The notes: generated by a model not told the origin, from the sequence alone. A stretch of DNA of 64,000 nt from Phenylobacterium immobile (ATCC 35973) (GCF_001375595.1 NZ_CVJQ01000001.1:1364001-1428000), one strand, 5' to 3'. Positions 54,548 through 63,864 are shown, numbered from the stretch's first letter. Program-made: numbers and translations.

Positions 54548-55693
54548 CTAGCCCAGCATATCGCCCGCACGTACGAAGCGCACCGGGTTTTGCGCACGTC
54601 CGTTCACCCAGATTTCGTAGTGCAAGTGTGTGCCCGTGGAGCGACCGGTCGAGCCCATGCCGCCAATCCTCTGCCCCAGCGCGACGCGCTGGCCGGGTCG
54701 GACGTTGATCGCCTTCAGGTGCGCATAGCGGGTTTTGAAGCCGCTGCCGTGATCCACCTCGATGGTGGCGCCATAGCCCGAGCGGACACCGGTGAACGAA
54801 ACGACGCCGGGTCCGGTCACATAGATCGGCGTCATGGTCGCGCCGGCGAAATCTAGGCCCGAGTGCAGGGCTGGGCGGCGAGTGAAAGGATCGCTGCGGA
54901 CGCCGAAGCCGCTGGTCTGCTGGGCGCCATGCGTCGGACGCTCAAAGGGAAGCCGCTGGGAAGCAGCGGCCATGGCCTGGGTTTCCGACATGTCCCTGGC
55001 CGCATTCTGGATGCGCGCGGCGAAATCCTCGTCGATATCGAGGACGGCGGCCAGGGCCCGGGAGTCCTTCGCCTCAATCAACGGGCCTCCCAACGATCCG
55101 CGCGGCATGTAGGCGCTGGGTGTCAGGCCAGCCATGCGGAACACCAGCCGCAGGCGTTCGGCGCGGCTTTTGGCGAAGCCGTCGGCGGCCTCAAGCAGCT
55201 CCTCCTGGCTCAGGCGCACCAGTTCCAGACGTCGCGCGGGGGCCGCGTTCTGACCTGCCGCGAGGGCCCGGCTGATGGTGGGCGTCAGCGCTTCGGCCGC
55301 GCCAGGCGCGCCTTTCAGTTCGGTGAGGAGAAGGGCTAGCGCCGCATGGCGCTTTTCGACGTTCTCGGCGAGGTCGACGCTCGAGCCAGACGCGGCGTTC
55401 AATTGGGTGACGGCGGCGTTCAGACGCGCCTGGCGATCAGCGATCCAGCGCTCGTACTTGGCCTGGGTGCGAACGGCGTCCCGTTCGGCGGCGGACGCCG
55501 ACATCATGCTGACCAGCATCGCCGCGGTGCAGACGCCCATCCACATGGCTGCGCCGGCCGCCACGCCGGCGACGGCCAGTTGCCGGCCGGGCGTGAGCAC
55601 GAGGCCCTTCATCTGGCCGCCGGAGCGCACATAGATGTGCCGCTCAGGGAACCATGCTTCCAGCCTGGCGCGCAGGCGGGCGAAACGGCTCAT
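54548..55693 (-). CDS. M23-family metallopeptidase, membrane anchored
   Basis: A 381-residue cell-wall peptidase. A short cytosolic N-terminus is followed by one membrane segment (LAVAGVAAGAAMWMGVCTAA), a helical region with coiled-coil character (AVRTQAKYERWIADRQARLN), and the C-terminal LytM domain. The latter has the zinc motif HSGLDFAG (HxxxD) and HLHYEIW (HxH). The domain looks complete, so it may be active, unlike LytM regulators such as EnvC. It would cleave peptidoglycan cross-bridges. It is separated from the zinc-ribbon gene by a 105-bp gap. Confidence 0.9.
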   Translation of the reverse strand: MSRFARLRARLEAWFPERHIYVRSGGQMKGLVLTPGRQLAVAGVAAGAAMWMGVCTAAMLVSMMSASAAERDAVRTQAKYERWIADRQARLNAAVTQLNAASGSSVDLAENVEKRHAALALLLTELKGAPGAAEALTPTISRALAAGQNAAPARRLELVRLSQEELLEAADGFAKSRAERLRLVFRMAGLTPSAYMPRGSLGGPLIEAKDSRALAAVLDIDEDFAARIQNAARDMSETQAMAAASQRLPFERPTHGAQQTSGFGVRSDPFTRRPALHSGLDFAGATMTPIYVTGPGVVSFTGVRSGYGATIEVDHGSGFKTRYAHLKAINVRPGQRVALGQRIGGMGSTGRSTGTHLHYEIWVNGRAQNPVRFVRAGDMLG

Positions 55694-55776
55694 AGACTAG
55701 TTAAACCCCGTCCCCGTCAGAGCGGGAGATATGCAACGACAAATTAACCAGTGGCAAGTCGCGCGTGATTCGCGGG

Positions 55777-56250
55777 CTAGAGGGCCTTGGCGGCGGCCAG
55801 CACCTGGGCGGCGTGGTTGGCCACCTTCACCTTGCGCCAGATCTTCTTCACGACGCCGTCCTGGACCAGGAAGGTGGAGCGATCGATGCCCATGTACTGT
55901 CGGCCGTACAGGCTTTTCTCCACCCAGGAGCCATAGGCCGCGATGACCGCGCCCTCTGGGTCGGAACCCAGCGGAATCGCCAGGTCATACTTCGCGGCGA
56001 AGCTTGTGTGCCGCTTCACACTATCTTTGGAGACGCCGATGACGGCGACGCCGGCCTGGGCGAACTCGCCCGCCAACGCTGTGAAATCCTGCGCCTCACG
56101 CGTGCAGCCGGGCGTGTCATCTTTCGGATAGAAGTAGAGGACCAGCGTCTTCCCGGCGAACTGAGCCAGGCTGACCGCGCCGTCTTTGGTTTCGAGCGTG
56201 AAATCGGGGGCGGTGTCGCCCTCGGCGGGTCCGTTCATAGGGCTCTCCAT
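55777..56250 (-). CDS. bcp: Peroxiredoxin Bcp (thiol peroxidase)
   Basis: Reduces hydroperoxides using thioredoxin or a similar donor. The 157 residues show the family's GDTAPDFTL, FYPKDDTPGCTREA with peroxidatic Cys49, and GIDRSTFLV. Cys49 is the only cysteine in the protein: position +5, a resolving cysteine in E. coli Bcp, is Gln54. So it must work as a one-Cys enzyme. Its ATG overlaps the tyrS stop by one base, so it is co-translated with tyrS. Confidence 0.93.
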   Translation of the reverse strand: MESPMNGPAEGDTAPDFTLETKDGAVSLAQFAGKTLVLYFYPKDDTPGCTREAQDFTALAGEFAQAGVAVIGVSKDSVKRHTSFAAKYDLAIPLGSDPEGAVIAAYGSWVEKSLYGRQYMGIDRSTFLVQDGVVKKIWRKVKVANHAAQVLAAAKAL

Positions 56251-57509
56251 CAGACTGGCTTGACCAGGACGATCTTCTTCTTGCCGGCGGCCAGCTTCAA
56301 TACGCCCTCGCTGAGGTCCGCCGTGGTTACGAGGCGGTTCGCGTCAGCCTCGGTCTTGTCGTTCAGCCGCAGTCCGCCACCCTGCGCCAGGCGACGGGCT
56401 TCGCCGCGCGATCCGGCCAGACCCGCCACGTCTGCGAAAAGCTGCGCGAGCGTTACGCCGGCCTCAAGGTCGCCGGACGCGATCTCGACTGTAGGCAGGC
56501 CCAATGAAAGCGCGCCGTCGACAAAGGCGGCCTGCGCCGCGGCCGCGGCCGCGTCGGCCGCGTCCTGGCCGTGAAGCATGCGCGTCGCCTCATTGGCCAG
56601 CACCTTCTTGGCTTCGTTGATCTCGGCGCCGGGGAGGGCCTCCAGGCGGGCAATTTCCGCTAGGGGGATGTCAGTGTAGAGCTTCATGAACCGTCCGACG
56701 TCAGCGTCTTCGGTGTTCCGCCAGAACTGCCAGTAGTCGTAGGGGCTCAGCATGTCGGCGTTCAGCCAGACGGCCCCTTGCGCGGTCTTACCCATCTTAG
56801 CGCCAGAGGCCGTGGCGAGGAGCGGCGTCGTCAGCCCGAACGCCGGCTTCTGATCGACACGCCGGATCAACTCCACGCCGTTCAGAATGTTGCCCCATTG
56901 GTCCGATCCGCCCATCTGCAGGACGCAGCCGTATCGGCGCGAAAGCTCCAGGTAGTCGGTCGCCTGCATGAGCATGTAGTTGAATTCTATGAAGGTAAGG
57001 GGCTGTTCGCGATCCAGCCTCAGCTTCACGCTATCGAATGCGAGCATACGGTTGATCGTGAAATGCACGCCGTATTCACGCAGAAAGTCGATGTAGCCAA
57101 GCTTTGACAGCCACTCGTCGTTATCGACCAGGATGGCGTCATTCGGTCCGTCGCCGAAGGTCAGGAACTTGCCGAAGGCCTGACGGATCGAGGCGATGTT
57201 CGCCTGGATCTCGTCGTGGCTGCGCAGTTGGCGTGTCTCGTCCTTGCCAGACGGATCGCCAACTTTCGTAGTGCCGCCTCCGACGATGACAATCGGCTTA
57301 TGGCCGGCCTGCTGCAGCCGACGCAGCATCATGATCGTGATCAGATTGCCGACATGCAGGCTGGGCGCCGTCGCGTCGTAGCCGATGTAGCCGGTGATCA
57401 CGCCTTTCGACGCAGCCTGATCGAGTTCCTCCGGATGGGTGATCTGGTGAATGTAGCCGCGAGCCTGCATCGTTTGCAGGAACTCGGACTTGAAGGCGGC
57501 GTCAGTCAT
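56250..57509 (-). CDS. tyrS: Tyrosyl-tRNA synthetase
   Basis: A class I synthetase that charges tRNA-Tyr. The 419 residues show [15 protein letters not shown] with HVGN as the HIGH motif, the tyrosine pocket [23 protein letters not shown] and KMGKT as the KMSKS-type loop. A C-terminal S4 domain follows ([15 protein letters not shown]). The start ATG is at 57509. It is divergent from anmK with 211 bp between them, which should hold both promoters. Confidence 0.96.
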   Translation of the reverse strand: MTDAAFKSEFLQTMQARGYIHQITHPEELDQAASKGVITGYIGYDATAPSLHVGNLITIMMLRRLQQAGHKPIVIVGGGTTKVGDPSGKDETRQLRSHDEIQANIASIRQAFGKFLTFGDGPNDAILVDNDEWLSKLGYIDFLREYGVHFTINRMLAFDSVKLRLDREQPLTFIEFNYMLMQATDYLELSRRYGCVLQMGGSDQWGNILNGVELIRRVDQKPAFGLTTPLLATASGAKMGKTAQGAVWLNADMLSPYDYWQFWRNTEDADVGRFMKLYTDIPLAEIARLEALPGAEINEAKKVLANEATRMLHGQDAADAAAAAAQAAFVDGALSLGLPTVEIASGDLEAGVTLAQLFADVAGLAGSRGEARRLAQGGGLRLNDKTEADANRLVTTADLSEGVLKLAAGKKKIVLVKPV

Positions 57510-57720
57510 CGTCTCAAACTCTTCATCGGCGGGCGCTGCGCTTTAGCACGGCGCGGTTTACGTTATCGAGGCCGACTTATGGGAGAAAAGGCGCCGGCCA
57601 ACAGGCGGGCGCGAGGGATCGGCCGCCAGCTCTAGGAGCGGCGGTAATAGGCGCGCGAGGTAGGGGCGTTTCCGATCATCGCGGCTAGCTAGGCCGCCTG
57701 CGCCATGGCAGTCAAGACGC

Positions 57721-58827
57721 ATGCGCGTACTTGGATTCATGACCGGAACTTCGCTGGACGCCGTCGACATGGCGATCCTGGAGACTGACGGCGAGACGAT
57801 CTCGGCCTTCGGTCCGGCGGGGGAACGCAAGCTCACCGAAGAGACCCGCGCCGCGGCTCTGGCGGCTACGAACGACGCCCGTCATTGGACGCGCGGCGCG
57901 CCGGAGCCGGCGTCCTTCGGCCCGGCCGCGCGCGCCGTGGCGCAGGAGCATTTCGCGGCGGCTGAGGGCTTCCTGGCCGCCCATGGCCTGACCTGGGCGG
58001 ACATCGACCTGATGGGCATGCACGGCCAGACGGTCCTGCACGAGCGCCCGGGGCCAGATCGCATCGGCCGCACTGTGCAACTGGCCGACGCTCAGGCCCT
58101 GGCCAGCGCGACGGGCGTGCCGGTCGCCTTTGATTTCCGCACCGCCGATGTCGCCGCGGGCGGCGAGGGCGCGCCGCTGGCTCCAATCTACCATCTCGCT
58201 CGCGCCCAGGCCTCCGGCCTGTCGGCGCCCCTGGCCGTGCTGAACGTCGGCGGCGTCGCCAACATCACCTTCTGGGGCGGCGGGGACGACATCGCCGCCT
58301 TCGACACCGGGCCGGGCAACGGCATGATCGATTTACTGGTGCAAGCCCGTGGCGCGGGGCGCTTTGACGATGGCGGCCGGTTGGCCGGCGCGGGGAGGGC
58401 GGATGAGGCCGTCCTCGCCGGCCTTCTGGCCCATCCCTATTTCCGCGCGCCGGCGCCGAAATCCCTGGACCGCTATGATTTCTCGTTGGAGACGCTGTCG
58501 CCGCTCAGCCTGGAGGACGCCTGCGCCACCCTCGTCGCCTTCACCGCACAGTCCGTGAAGGCTGGCTTCGACCTGATGGGACAGGATGCGGCGGAGGTCA
58601 TCGTCTGCGGCGGCGGTCGATTGAACCCGCAGATCATGGGCGCCCTGGCCGAGCGTCTGCCCTCCCGCGTCCTGCCGGCTGAGGCCCACGGCTGGCGCGG
58701 CGACGCTATTGAGGCTGAGGCCTTCGCCTATCTCGCCGCCCGCACGGCGCGAGGTCTGCCGCTATCTTACCCAAAGACCACCGGCGTCGCCCGTCCGATG
58801 ACCGGCGGCCGGATCGTGAGACCCTAG
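57721..58827 (+). CDS. anmK: Anhydro-N-acetylmuramic acid kinase
   Basis: Phosphorylates and opens 1,6-anhydroMurNAc recycled from peptidoglycan to give MurNAc 6-phosphate. The 368 residues show the ATP-binding start MTGTSLDAVDMAILE, LMGMHGQTVLH, VAFDFRTADVAAGGEGAPLAPIYH (given here in part), FDTGPGN and IVCGGGRLNP. It would process the anhydro sugars left by the slt product near the start of this window. Its stop overlaps that of the convergent NrtR-like gene by four bases. Confidence 0.95.
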   Translation: MRVLGFMTGTSLDAVDMAILETDGETISAFGPAGERKLTEETRAAALAATNDARHWTRGAPEPASFGPAARAVAQEHFAAAEGFLAAHGLTWADIDLMGMHGQTVLHERPGPDRIGRTVQLADAQALASATGVPVAFDFRTADVAAGGEGAPLAPIYHLARAQASGLSAPLAVLNVGGVANITFWGGGDDIAAFDTGPGNGMIDLLVQARGAGRFDDGGRLAGAGRADEAVLAGLLAHPYFRAPAPKSLDRYDFSLETLSPLSLEDACATLVAFTAQSVKAGFDLMGQDAAEVIVCGGGRLNPQIMGALAERLPSRVLPAEAHGWRGDAIEAEAFAYLAARTARGLPLSYPKTTGVARPMTGGRIVRP

Positions 58828-59792
58828 CCTTCACGCAGCAGCGGCAGAGCCAAGCCTGAGACCGGTCGTTCCGCCAGGATTTCCCGCCGGAAGCGGAACA
58901 ACTCGGCAGGTCTCCCGCCAGTCTCCGAGTCCATGCGGCCAAGGCCCTCGACCAGGCCGCCCCGCTCAAGCGCCCGCCGGAAGTTCTGCTTGTGCAGCGG
59001 CACCCCGGCGATCGCCTCGACCGCCTTCTGCAGGGCCGACAGGGTGAAGGCCTCCGGCATCAGTTCGAACACCACTGGTCGGTACTTCAGCTTACCGCGC
59101 AGACGCGAGAGCGCCGTCGCCAGAATCCGGCGGTGATCCGATAGCATCGGCTCGCCGAGGGCCGCAGCCAAAGGGCCGTCCATCGGCTCGGCGGATTCCG
59201 CGCGGTCGCGGGCGGCTTCCTGAGCGAGGCCTGCTTCGTAAAGCAGCTCATAGCGCTCCAGCACCCGTTCCTCGTTCCACGGCGCACCATCAAGTGCGAA
59301 CAGCAACCGGGCGCGAGCCAGGATCTGGGGCTCCTGAGCCCAGCGACGGAGCGCCGGCTCCAGGAGGTTGAGCGCGGGCGGCCGCCCGCCGCGCCAATCT
59401 TCCCATGGGAAGAACCGCGACCAAGGTCGCCAATCAGTGTCAGGCGCGTGGGTCTCCACCGCCGTGGGCGCCAGCGCCAGATAGCCGACCGAGACGATGC
59501 GAGAGTCCTGCGGTCCGTCGCCCGAGTGACCGCCCAGGTCGGCGAGGGGTGCGTCGCGTCCGCGGTCGCCAAACGTGTAGAGCTGTTCGACAAAGCCCAG
59601 GTCAAATCGCGTCTGCTCGGTCACGAAGGCGCGCATGCCCAGTTCGAAGGTCCGGTGCGCCGTGGGATCGAACGGGCCGAAGGGCAGGCCGGTGGCCTCC
59701 GCGCCGCGCGGCCGGTGGGTCAAGACGAGCGCGTCGGCGTCCTTGACCGCAACAACCACCGCCGACAGGCCGATGACGATCTGGGCGTCCAT
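58824..59792 (-). CDS. NrtR-like NAD regulator with degenerate Nudix domain
   Basis: A 322-residue protein with an N-terminal Nudix-like fold (MDAQIVIGLSAVVVAV, LEQLYTFGD-like VEQLYTFGDRGRD, IVSVGYLALAP) and a C-terminal winged helix (LSALQKAVEAIAGVPLHKQN, GRPAELFRF), as in NrtR repressors of NAD genes. The Nudix box (GxxxxxExxxxxxxREUxEExGU) is absent; that stretch reads TFELGMRAFVTEQTRFDLGF. So ligand sensing is possible but hydrolysis is unlikely. NAD synthesis genes are not adjacent. It lies 5 bases from the HD hydrolase gene, which precedes it in the same operon. Confidence 0.82.
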   Translation of the reverse strand: MDAQIVIGLSAVVVAVKDADALVLTHRPRGAEATGLPFGPFDPTAHRTFELGMRAFVTEQTRFDLGFVEQLYTFGDRGRDAPLADLGGHSGDGPQDSRIVSVGYLALAPTAVETHAPDTDWRPWSRFFPWEDWRGGRPPALNLLEPALRRWAQEPQILARARLLFALDGAPWNEERVLERYELLYEAGLAQEAARDRAESAEPMDGPLAAALGEPMLSDHRRILATALSRLRGKLKYRPVVFELMPEAFTLSALQKAVEAIAGVPLHKQNFRRALERGGLVEGLGRMDSETGGRPAELFRFRREILAERPVSGLALPLLREG

Positions 59793-59797
59793 CCTGG

Positions 59798-60463
59798 CTA
59801 TGCCGGATTGGCTGGCTGCACGGGCGCGTAGCCGGCGGCGTCCGACAGCACATGGTAGCGCTGGACATAGCGGTCTTGCGCTTCACGCACCGACCAGGGC
59901 TCGATCTCGAGCGCGTATCCGACCGGGGGGGCGCCGAAGAAACTCAGCGCCTCGGCATGGCTGAAGCCGGCCAGTTGCACCGCCTCGTAAAAGGCGCAGG
60001 CGTGATCAGCCTGTTTGATCAGCTTCTTGATATCGCCGGGGATCTTAGCGGGTAGACCGAAGCGCGTATGGATGGCGCTCTCAAGCCGATCCTCGAAGCG
60101 CCGGTAGTCCAGGCCGAGCGCCGCCTTGAACGGCGAGATCATGTCGCCAATCACATATTCGGGGGCGTCATGCAGCAAGGCCGCCAGCCGCCAGCGCGGC
60201 TCTATTTCCGGCTGGATATGCGCGCAGAGGTCCTCGACGACGATGGAATGCTGGGCGACGGAAAAGCCATGGTCACCCACAGTCTGGCCGTTCCAGCGCG
60301 CCACCCGCGCGAGCCCCTGGGCGATGTCCTCGATTTCGATGTCCATGGGCGAGGGATCGAGCAAGTCGAGGCGGCGGCCGGACAGCATGCGTTGCCAGGC
60401 GCGCAGCTCGCGCGATTTGCCGCTGGAAGCTTTGCTATTGGCGCCTTGCAGCCCTTTGGTCAC
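59798..60463 (-). CDS. HD-domain phosphohydrolase (YfbR-like 5'-nucleotidase)
   Basis: A 221-residue HD-family hydrolase with the metal ligands in DHGFSVAQHSIVVEDL and LLHDAPEYVIGDMISPFK, then KQADHACAFYEAVQLAG. YfbR-type enzymes dephosphorylate deoxyribonucleoside monophosphates; this one resembles them but the substrate is unproven. I take the GTG at 60463 with an upstream GGAGG; the longer frame to 60553 has an unlikely N-terminus. It is transcribed with the NrtR-like gene and divergent from the universal stress gene. Confidence 0.85.
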   Translation of the reverse strand: MTKGLQGANSKASSGKSRELRAWQRMLSGRRLDLLDPSPMDIEIEDIAQGLARVARWNGQTVGDHGFSVAQHSIVVEDLCAHIQPEIEPRWRLAALLHDAPEYVIGDMISPFKAALGLDYRRFEDRLESAIHTRFGLPAKIPGDIKKLIKQADHACAFYEAVQLAGFSHAEALSFFGAPPVGYALEIEPWSVREAQDRYVQRYHVLSDAAGYAPVQPANPA

Positions 60464-60585
60464 GAGCGCATTTTCCTCCAAGGCAAAGGTCTGAACTGAC
60501 CGAGGCGGCCGAGAAAAGCAATGCGGACCCCGATCTCGGGATCCTCTCGGCAAGTGGGTTTTACGACGAAAGGGAGATTGCTCGC

Positions 60586-61395
60586 ATGAGTTGGGCCAAC
60601 ATCATGGCGCCCCTATCCGGGCGAGACGACGACAAGGTGGTGCTGGACACCGCCGCCGCCCTCGCAAGCGCACACGGCGCAAACCTGGTCGGGGTCTTTA
60701 CGCCGCCCGACGTCGCAAGCGTCACGCCCTGGATCGGCGACAACTACATGGGCGTGGCCCAGGCCAGCGCGATCGAATCCCTGCAGCAAGCCGCCGCCGC
60801 CGGCGAGCAGGCCGCCCGCGCGACCTTTGGCGAATCTGGCGAAAAGCGCCGCTTCGTCGCCCTAGATGAGCCGATCCAGGTCGGCCTGGCCGCCTTCGCC
60901 CGGCTGAGCGATGTCGTGGTCTTCACCGACGCGTCCGCGCGCGGTCGCGGGCCTTTGAGCGAGGCCTTTCAGCAGATCCTCGTGAGCGAGCAGCGGCCCG
61001 TCTACATCACCCGCGGCGGCTATAGCGCCGGCGCAACCATCGCCGTCGCCTGGGACGGCGGCAAGGAGGCCTCCCGTGCGGCGCGCCTGGCCTTGCCTCT
61101 CCTCGAGTCGGCGGGAAAGGTCGTGCTCCTAAGCGCGCCGGCCGCGATCACGCGGCAAATCGATCCCGAAGCGCTGCAGGCCTACTATGCGGCTAGGGGC
61201 GTCCAGAGCGAGGTCAAGATCCTCGCCTCCACGGGAGAAGTCGCGCCCGCACTGCTTCAGGCCGCGCAGGACGCCGGCGCCGACGTTCTAGTTGCAGGGG
61301 CCTTTGGTCACTCACGCTTGCAAGAGTTCATCTTCGGCGGCTCCACGCGGACCTTCCTCAACACCGACGGCCCCTCGCTGTTCCTGTCGCACTAA
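60586..61395 (+). CDS. Universal stress protein, tandem UspA domains
   Basis: A 269-residue protein with two UspA folds. The first starts WANIMAPLSGRDDDKVVLDT; the second holds IAVAWDGGKEASRAARLALP and the ATP-binding glycines GAFGHSRLQEFIFGGSTR (G-2x-G-9x-G-S/T). So the second domain should bind ATP. Usp proteins are typically induced in stasis or low oxygen. The ATG at 60586 has a GGGAG ribosome site (AAAGGGAGATTGCTCGC). Confidence 0.9.
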   Translation: MSWANIMAPLSGRDDDKVVLDTAAALASAHGANLVGVFTPPDVASVTPWIGDNYMGVAQASAIESLQQAAAAGEQAARATFGESGEKRRFVALDEPIQVGLAAFARLSDVVVFTDASARGRGPLSEAFQQILVSEQRPVYITRGGYSAGATIAVAWDGGKEASRAARLALPLLESAGKVVLLSAPAAITRQIDPEALQAYYAARGVQSEVKILASTGEVAPALLQAAQDAGADVLVAGAFGHSRLQEFIFGGSTRTFLNTDGPSLFLSH

Positions 61396-61412
61396 CCGCC
61401 GGAGTTCAGTTC

Positions 61413-61787
61413 ATGTCCCTTTCCCAGATCGTCATGCGGCTGGCCCGCAATCCCGGCACTGAGTTCGCCGGGGGCGACGACCACCGCGGCTATGCGCTCA
61501 CCGCACCCCTGACAGACGACGGCATGCTCGACGAGGCGGCGTACGCCAAGGCGCGCGACAAGTGCGTCGTACGCCGCTTCACGCCGGACGAGGACGCTGT
61601 CGATGGCCGGCTCGCCCGGCGCGGTTCCCGCTGGTTCTTTGATTATGACGAGGATGACGCCGCCGACGACGAGCCAGTCCATCGCCTTGGCGAGCACCGG
61701 TTCGCCGTGGGCGAATACGTCACCGTCACCGACGAGGACGGCCGCCCTTTGACCTACAAGGTCGTCGAGGTTCGCGCGACCGCTTGA
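61413..61787 (+). CDS. Conserved hypothetical protein
   Basis: A 124-residue cytosolic protein I cannot name. Recognisable parts are MRLARNPGTEFAGGDDHRGYAL, here seen as ARNPGTEF and DDHRGYAL, EAAYAKARDKCVVRRF, a short acidic patch FDYDEDDAADDEP and a beta C-terminus FAVGEYVTVTDEDGRPLTYK. It follows the Usp gene by 17 bases and is likely co-transcribed. Similar small proteins appear near Usp genes in alphaproteobacteria, from memory. Confidence 0.7.
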   Translation: MSLSQIVMRLARNPGTEFAGGDDHRGYALTAPLTDDGMLDEAAYAKARDKCVVRRFTPDEDAVDGRLARRGSRWFFDYDEDDAADDEPVHRLGEHRFAVGEYVTVTDEDGRPLTYKVVEVRATA

Positions 61788-61797
61788 AGCGCGGCGC

Positions 61798-62448
61798 CTA
61801 GAGGCCGGCGTTCATCCGCACCAGCCGCTCGACGTCTTCCTTGACGTCGAGATGGTCGATGGCGTCGGCCTTGGCGGTGAAGGCTGCGACCACCAAGGGT
61901 CCGCTCTTCGGCCCGGCGGCCTCATAGCCCACGGCGCGATAGCCGTTCTCCACCTGGTCGCCCGCCAGCATAAAGCTCGCGCGATAGCCGTTTTTAGTCG
62001 GCGAGAGGGATTGGCCCTTCAGACGCACATCACGGCTGGAGCGCACCTCGGCGCCGCCGTTATCCGCTTGGATGGTGACAGGGCCGACCTTGATCTCGGC
62101 GTGTTCGTCTTCGCCGTTGGCGCGCACATGCAGGCCCGGTAGATCGACGGCTGTGTCAGCGCTCATAGGCGATTGGGATGCGACCTGGGCGCCTGCCTTG
62201 GCGCGCAACTGTGCCTCAACGGGCTCAAGCGCAGCGGCGGGCGAGCCCGCGACATTCGTCAGGGCCATAGACATCTCAAGCCCGCCAGCGCCGGTATAGA
62301 CGCAGGATCGACCGTCGGCGGACGCGGAGACACGCGTCAGTCGCCCCGACGTCTGCGGGCAGTCGAGGCGAGTAATCGGCTTGGCGGGTTGGCATGCAGC
62401 CAGGGCGGGGAGGGCGGCCAGGGCCGCAATCAGGACGGGCGCTTTCAT
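61798..62448 (-). CDS. Hypothetical lipoprotein
   Basis: A 216-residue protein with a lipoprotein signal MKAPVLIAALAALPALAAC (lipobox LAAC). The mature part is largely beta (SGRLTRVSASADGRSCVY, RASFMLAGDQVENGYRAVGY) with a central DLPGLHVRANGEDEHAEIKV. Its C-terminus is helical (KEDVERLVRMNAGL). No known domain recognised. It is convergent to the preceding hypothetical gene with a 10-base gap. Confidence 0.7.
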   Translation of the reverse strand: MKAPVLIAALAALPALAACQPAKPITRLDCPQTSGRLTRVSASADGRSCVYTGAGGLEMSMALTNVAGSPAAALEPVEAQLRAKAGAQVASQSPMSADTAVDLPGLHVRANGEDEHAEIKVGPVTIQADNGGAEVRSSRDVRLKGQSLSPTKNGYRASFMLAGDQVENGYRAVGYEAAGPKSGPLVVAAFTAKADAIDHLDVKEDVERLVRMNAGL

Positions 62449-62502
62449 GGCGCCAGAGTTCGCGCCGTGCCCGCCCGCCGTCGAGTGAATTCGCGGTAAG
62501 GC

Positions 62503-63000
62503 CTAGTCCTTGGCCCGGGCTTCGCCGTTTTCGATGTCGGAATAGCCCAAGTCTTCAAGGTCGTCGTCAGCGAGACCCTTGGACTGGAAGTCGGTCACGT
62601 CGTCTTCGCCGCCTTCAACGAGATCGGCGTCGGCCACTTCGTCCAGGCCCTCGATCTGACCTGCCGAAAGCGCGTCCTCGTCGAAGCTGTCCTCGTCGCC
62701 CAGGCCGTCGATGTCGTCCTCGCGCTCGGCGTCGGCGGCGTGATAGTCAAGTTCGTCGTCTTCTTCGATGTCGACCTCATCCAGGAGACTGTCGGTGAAT
62801 TCATCGGCGTCCAGCGCCAGAGCCTCGTCTTCGTCACGGTCGCCGTCGGCGCGGGTGACGTCCATAAGTTCCGGCAACTCCTCGAAGGTGCGCCGTTCAG
62901 AGAACTGCATCTCGTCGTCGGTCATCGTCTCGTCGAGGGTCTCGGCGCGATCCTGATCGTCGAAGCCTTCCTGGGGTTCGGGGTAGTCGGCGCCGGTCAT
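62503..63000 (-). CDS. Highly acidic hypothetical protein
   Basis: A 165-residue protein composed mainly of Asp, Glu and Ala, with almost no aromatic residues in its centre (for example EEDDELDYHAADAEREDDID). It has no signal peptide, membrane segment or recognisable fold and is probably disordered. The codons and GC content agree with its neighbours, and the frame is intact with an ATG at 63000. It might bind metal ions or basic proteins, or act as a linker; this is inference. Confidence 0.6.
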   Translation of the reverse strand: MTGADYPEPQEGFDDQDRAETLDETMTDDEMQFSERRTFEELPELMDVTRADGDRDEDEALALDADEFTDSLLDEVDIEEDDELDYHAADAEREDDIDGLGDEDSFDEDALSAGQIEGLDEVADADLVEGGEDDVTDFQSKGLADDDLEDLGYSDIENGEARAKD

Positions 63001-63137
63001 GGCTTGAAAGCTCCGTAGCGGTTCGCCGCCTCGTGCGGCCTAGCTCCCTGAACTCCGCCGCCAGGGTGTCGTTCCGATACGAGCTGTTCACAATCAGCGG
63101 CGCTTGAAAGCCGGGACTTAGCGGTCTAGGCGAAGCC

Positions 63138-63815
63138 ATGCCCATCAAGCTGGATCGCCGGACCCTCTACATCATCGTCGGCGCGGCTGTGGCCGTGCTG
63201 GCGGGCTGCCTGATCGCCATGGCCTTGATCGGCTCGCACGACGAGATCGCCGATCCGGCGCCGCCGGCTTCGCAAGGCGGTCTGGTCATCGACTCCAGCG
63301 ACGCAGGCGGAGATGGCGGGCTCGACCCGGCGCGCCCGCTGCGCTGCTTCGTCGCCGGTCAGTTTGTGGGTGAGCTGACCCTGTCAGACTGCGCCGAGCG
63401 CAACGGTGTCGCCAGCGGCGCGCTCGACGTCGGCATCGATCAGACGGGCGCCTTGGCTGCTAGCCCGGAGGCGGGTTCGATCCTGACGCCGCTGCCGCCT
63501 GAGGAAGGGGAGGCCGTCCCGTCCCCCGCCCAGGCGCCGGTCGTCGAAGCTGAAAGCTATGACTACGCGCCCACGGGTCCTTGCTGGCGCTATGTCGACA
63601 ATCACTGGAGCCGCTTGCCTGGCGACCAGACGCTCGCGGCGTGCGTGCAGACCTTGTTCTCAGGGCGTTGCGAGAATCGCGGACGCGCCAGCTATGGCCG
63701 CTGGATGCAGCAAACCTTGCGGCTGGCGCCCGGCCGCGTCGAGATTTCGGGCGATAACCGCAGCTTCCGCCTGTTGGTCGAGCAGACGGACGACTGCGCC
63801 ATCCCGTCGCTGTAG
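63138..63815 (+). CDS. Hypothetical membrane-anchored protein
   Basis: A 225-residue protein with one N-terminal membrane segment (YIIVGAAVAVLAGCLIAMAL) and a periplasmic part. Two cysteine-bearing regions (LRCFVAGQFVGELTLSDCAE and CWRYVDNHWSRLPGDQTLAA with CVQTLFSGRC) flank a Pro/Glu-rich linker at about residues 115-140. Four or more cysteines suggest disulfides. The second half is rich in Trp, Arg and Tyr and ends RLLVEQTDDC. No family recognised. Confidence 0.7.
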   Translation: MPIKLDRRTLYIIVGAAVAVLAGCLIAMALIGSHDEIADPAPPASQGGLVIDSSDAGGDGGLDPARPLRCFVAGQFVGELTLSDCAERNGVASGALDVGIDQTGALAASPEAGSILTPLPPEEGEAVPSPAQAPVVEAESYDYAPTGPCWRYVDNHWSRLPGDQTLAACVQTLFSGRCENRGRASYGRWMQQTLRLAPGRVEISGDNRSFRLLVEQTDDCAIPSL

Positions 63816-63864
63816 CCGCCCAAAACCCTCGCACAGAGCCGGCGGGCGCCCTAGATTGGAAGGC

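Noticed and set aside
60530..60541. CCCGATCTCGGG palindrome upstream of the Usp gene as an operator
   Set aside because: A single 5-bp inverted repeat in high-GC sequence is likely by chance; no second copy found.
62503..63000. CRISPR-like repetitive DNA in the acidic gene
   Set aside because: Repetition is at the level of GAC/GAG codons; there are no equal-spaced repeats and spacers.
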